A stretch of DNA of 64,000 nt from Blastomussa wellsi. Its lineage: Eukaryota; Cnidaria; Anthozoa; Scleractinia; Plerogyridae. Position 1 is the stretch's first letter; every line of letters starts with the position of its first letter. A program made the translations under genes and the position numbers. The stretch lies in contig OX393567.1 of NCBI GenBank assembly GCA_947652115.1, positions 20,187,568-20,251,567 of the forward strand. The letters run 5' to 3'. Positions 63,675 through 64,000 of this stretch are shown piece after piece. The notes under the pieces are model-generated. The model ran no database searches and was not told where the DNA came from. It worked only from the letters and a program-made list of their open reading frames with translations.

Positions 63675-64000
63675 CTAGAAAAAAAGAGATGTAGAAAGTA
63701 AAGGCATACTTATCCTAAATGCTTGTTTAAATTCAATACCTCACACTCCATCTACACCAACAAAACAAGTTTTAACAAACTGAAATTCAGAAACAGAAAA
63801 CTCAAAGATCTTCTACGTAGCGTTCGAGGAAGTTTAATATTGCCAAATTCTATAGCTTCTGTAAAGGAAACCACTTTAAACCGAGTTTAACTAAACAGCT
63901 TTTAAACGTGTTTTGGTGTGAATGGAATGTCAGAGGTTATCATTTATTTCTCGTACTGAAGAATATCGAGCCGAGGTTTTGACAGCATGAACCGGGCGAG

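Noticed and set aside
1..64000. CRISPR array, bacterial operon or viral genome
   Set aside because: Introns, SINEs and MITEs throughout show eukaryotic nuclear DNA. No spaced identical repeats or viral gene sets were seen.

Overview
The window reads as invertebrate animal nuclear DNA: many short exons with GT/AG borders, AT-rich introns, and a very high load of short inverted-repeat transposons and tRNA-derived SINEs. Repeat style and intron-dense gene structure fit a cnidarian, probably a stony coral. That is an inference from memory of such genomes and was not tested by any search.

The dominant feature is one very large plus-strand gene, about 9.2 to 47.6 kb. I assembled it from 32 exons whose splice phases all agree, giving roughly 3,520 codons. 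The order of parts is: N-terminal TPR repeats (exons 1-7), a charged linker with basic and acidic stretches, two CCCH zinc fingers, a HELZ-type beta domain, a first SF1 (Upf1-like) helicase, a cold-shock plus RNB exoribonuclease domain in a single 4.65-kb exon, an acidic low-complexity tract, and a second SF1 helicase ending in a stop codon at 47641. Helicase-RNB-helicase is the layout of vertebrate HELZ2 (an interferon-induced 3'-5' exoribonuclease and nuclear-receptor coactivator). The TPR block in front is, to my knowledge, not part of human HELZ2.

A second HELZ2-like gene lies on the minus strand at 63674-56927 and runs off the right edge of the window, so only its last nine exons (helicase 2) are visible. 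It faces the first gene tail to tail, 9.3 kb apart. Its nine exons match the last nine exons of gene 1 in order and in every intron phase, including an intron inside the Walker A motif. The two proteins are clearly diverged, so this is an old duplication. The pair suggests a local expansion of RNA-decay helicases; an antiviral role is plausible by analogy with HELZ2 but is not shown by the sequence.

The rest (1-9.2 kb, the introns, 47.6-56.9 kb) is mainly repeats. There are TTAA-flanked MITEs (15663-16096, 16716-17338, 21334-21783), a MITE with an 8-bp duplication that carries a tRNA-like segment (4492-4966) and a second copy of it at 15.4-16.26 kb, an 1107-bp element with a 9-bp duplication (53842-54948), tRNA-Thr-like SINEs in tandem and in palindromic arrangement, long hairpins and simple repeats. 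One TTAA MITE sits inside a copy of the tRNA-carrying MITE, and the other copy of that host element preserves the empty target site. Between the two genes there are a few exon-like blocks with good splice borders that I cannot assign to a gene.
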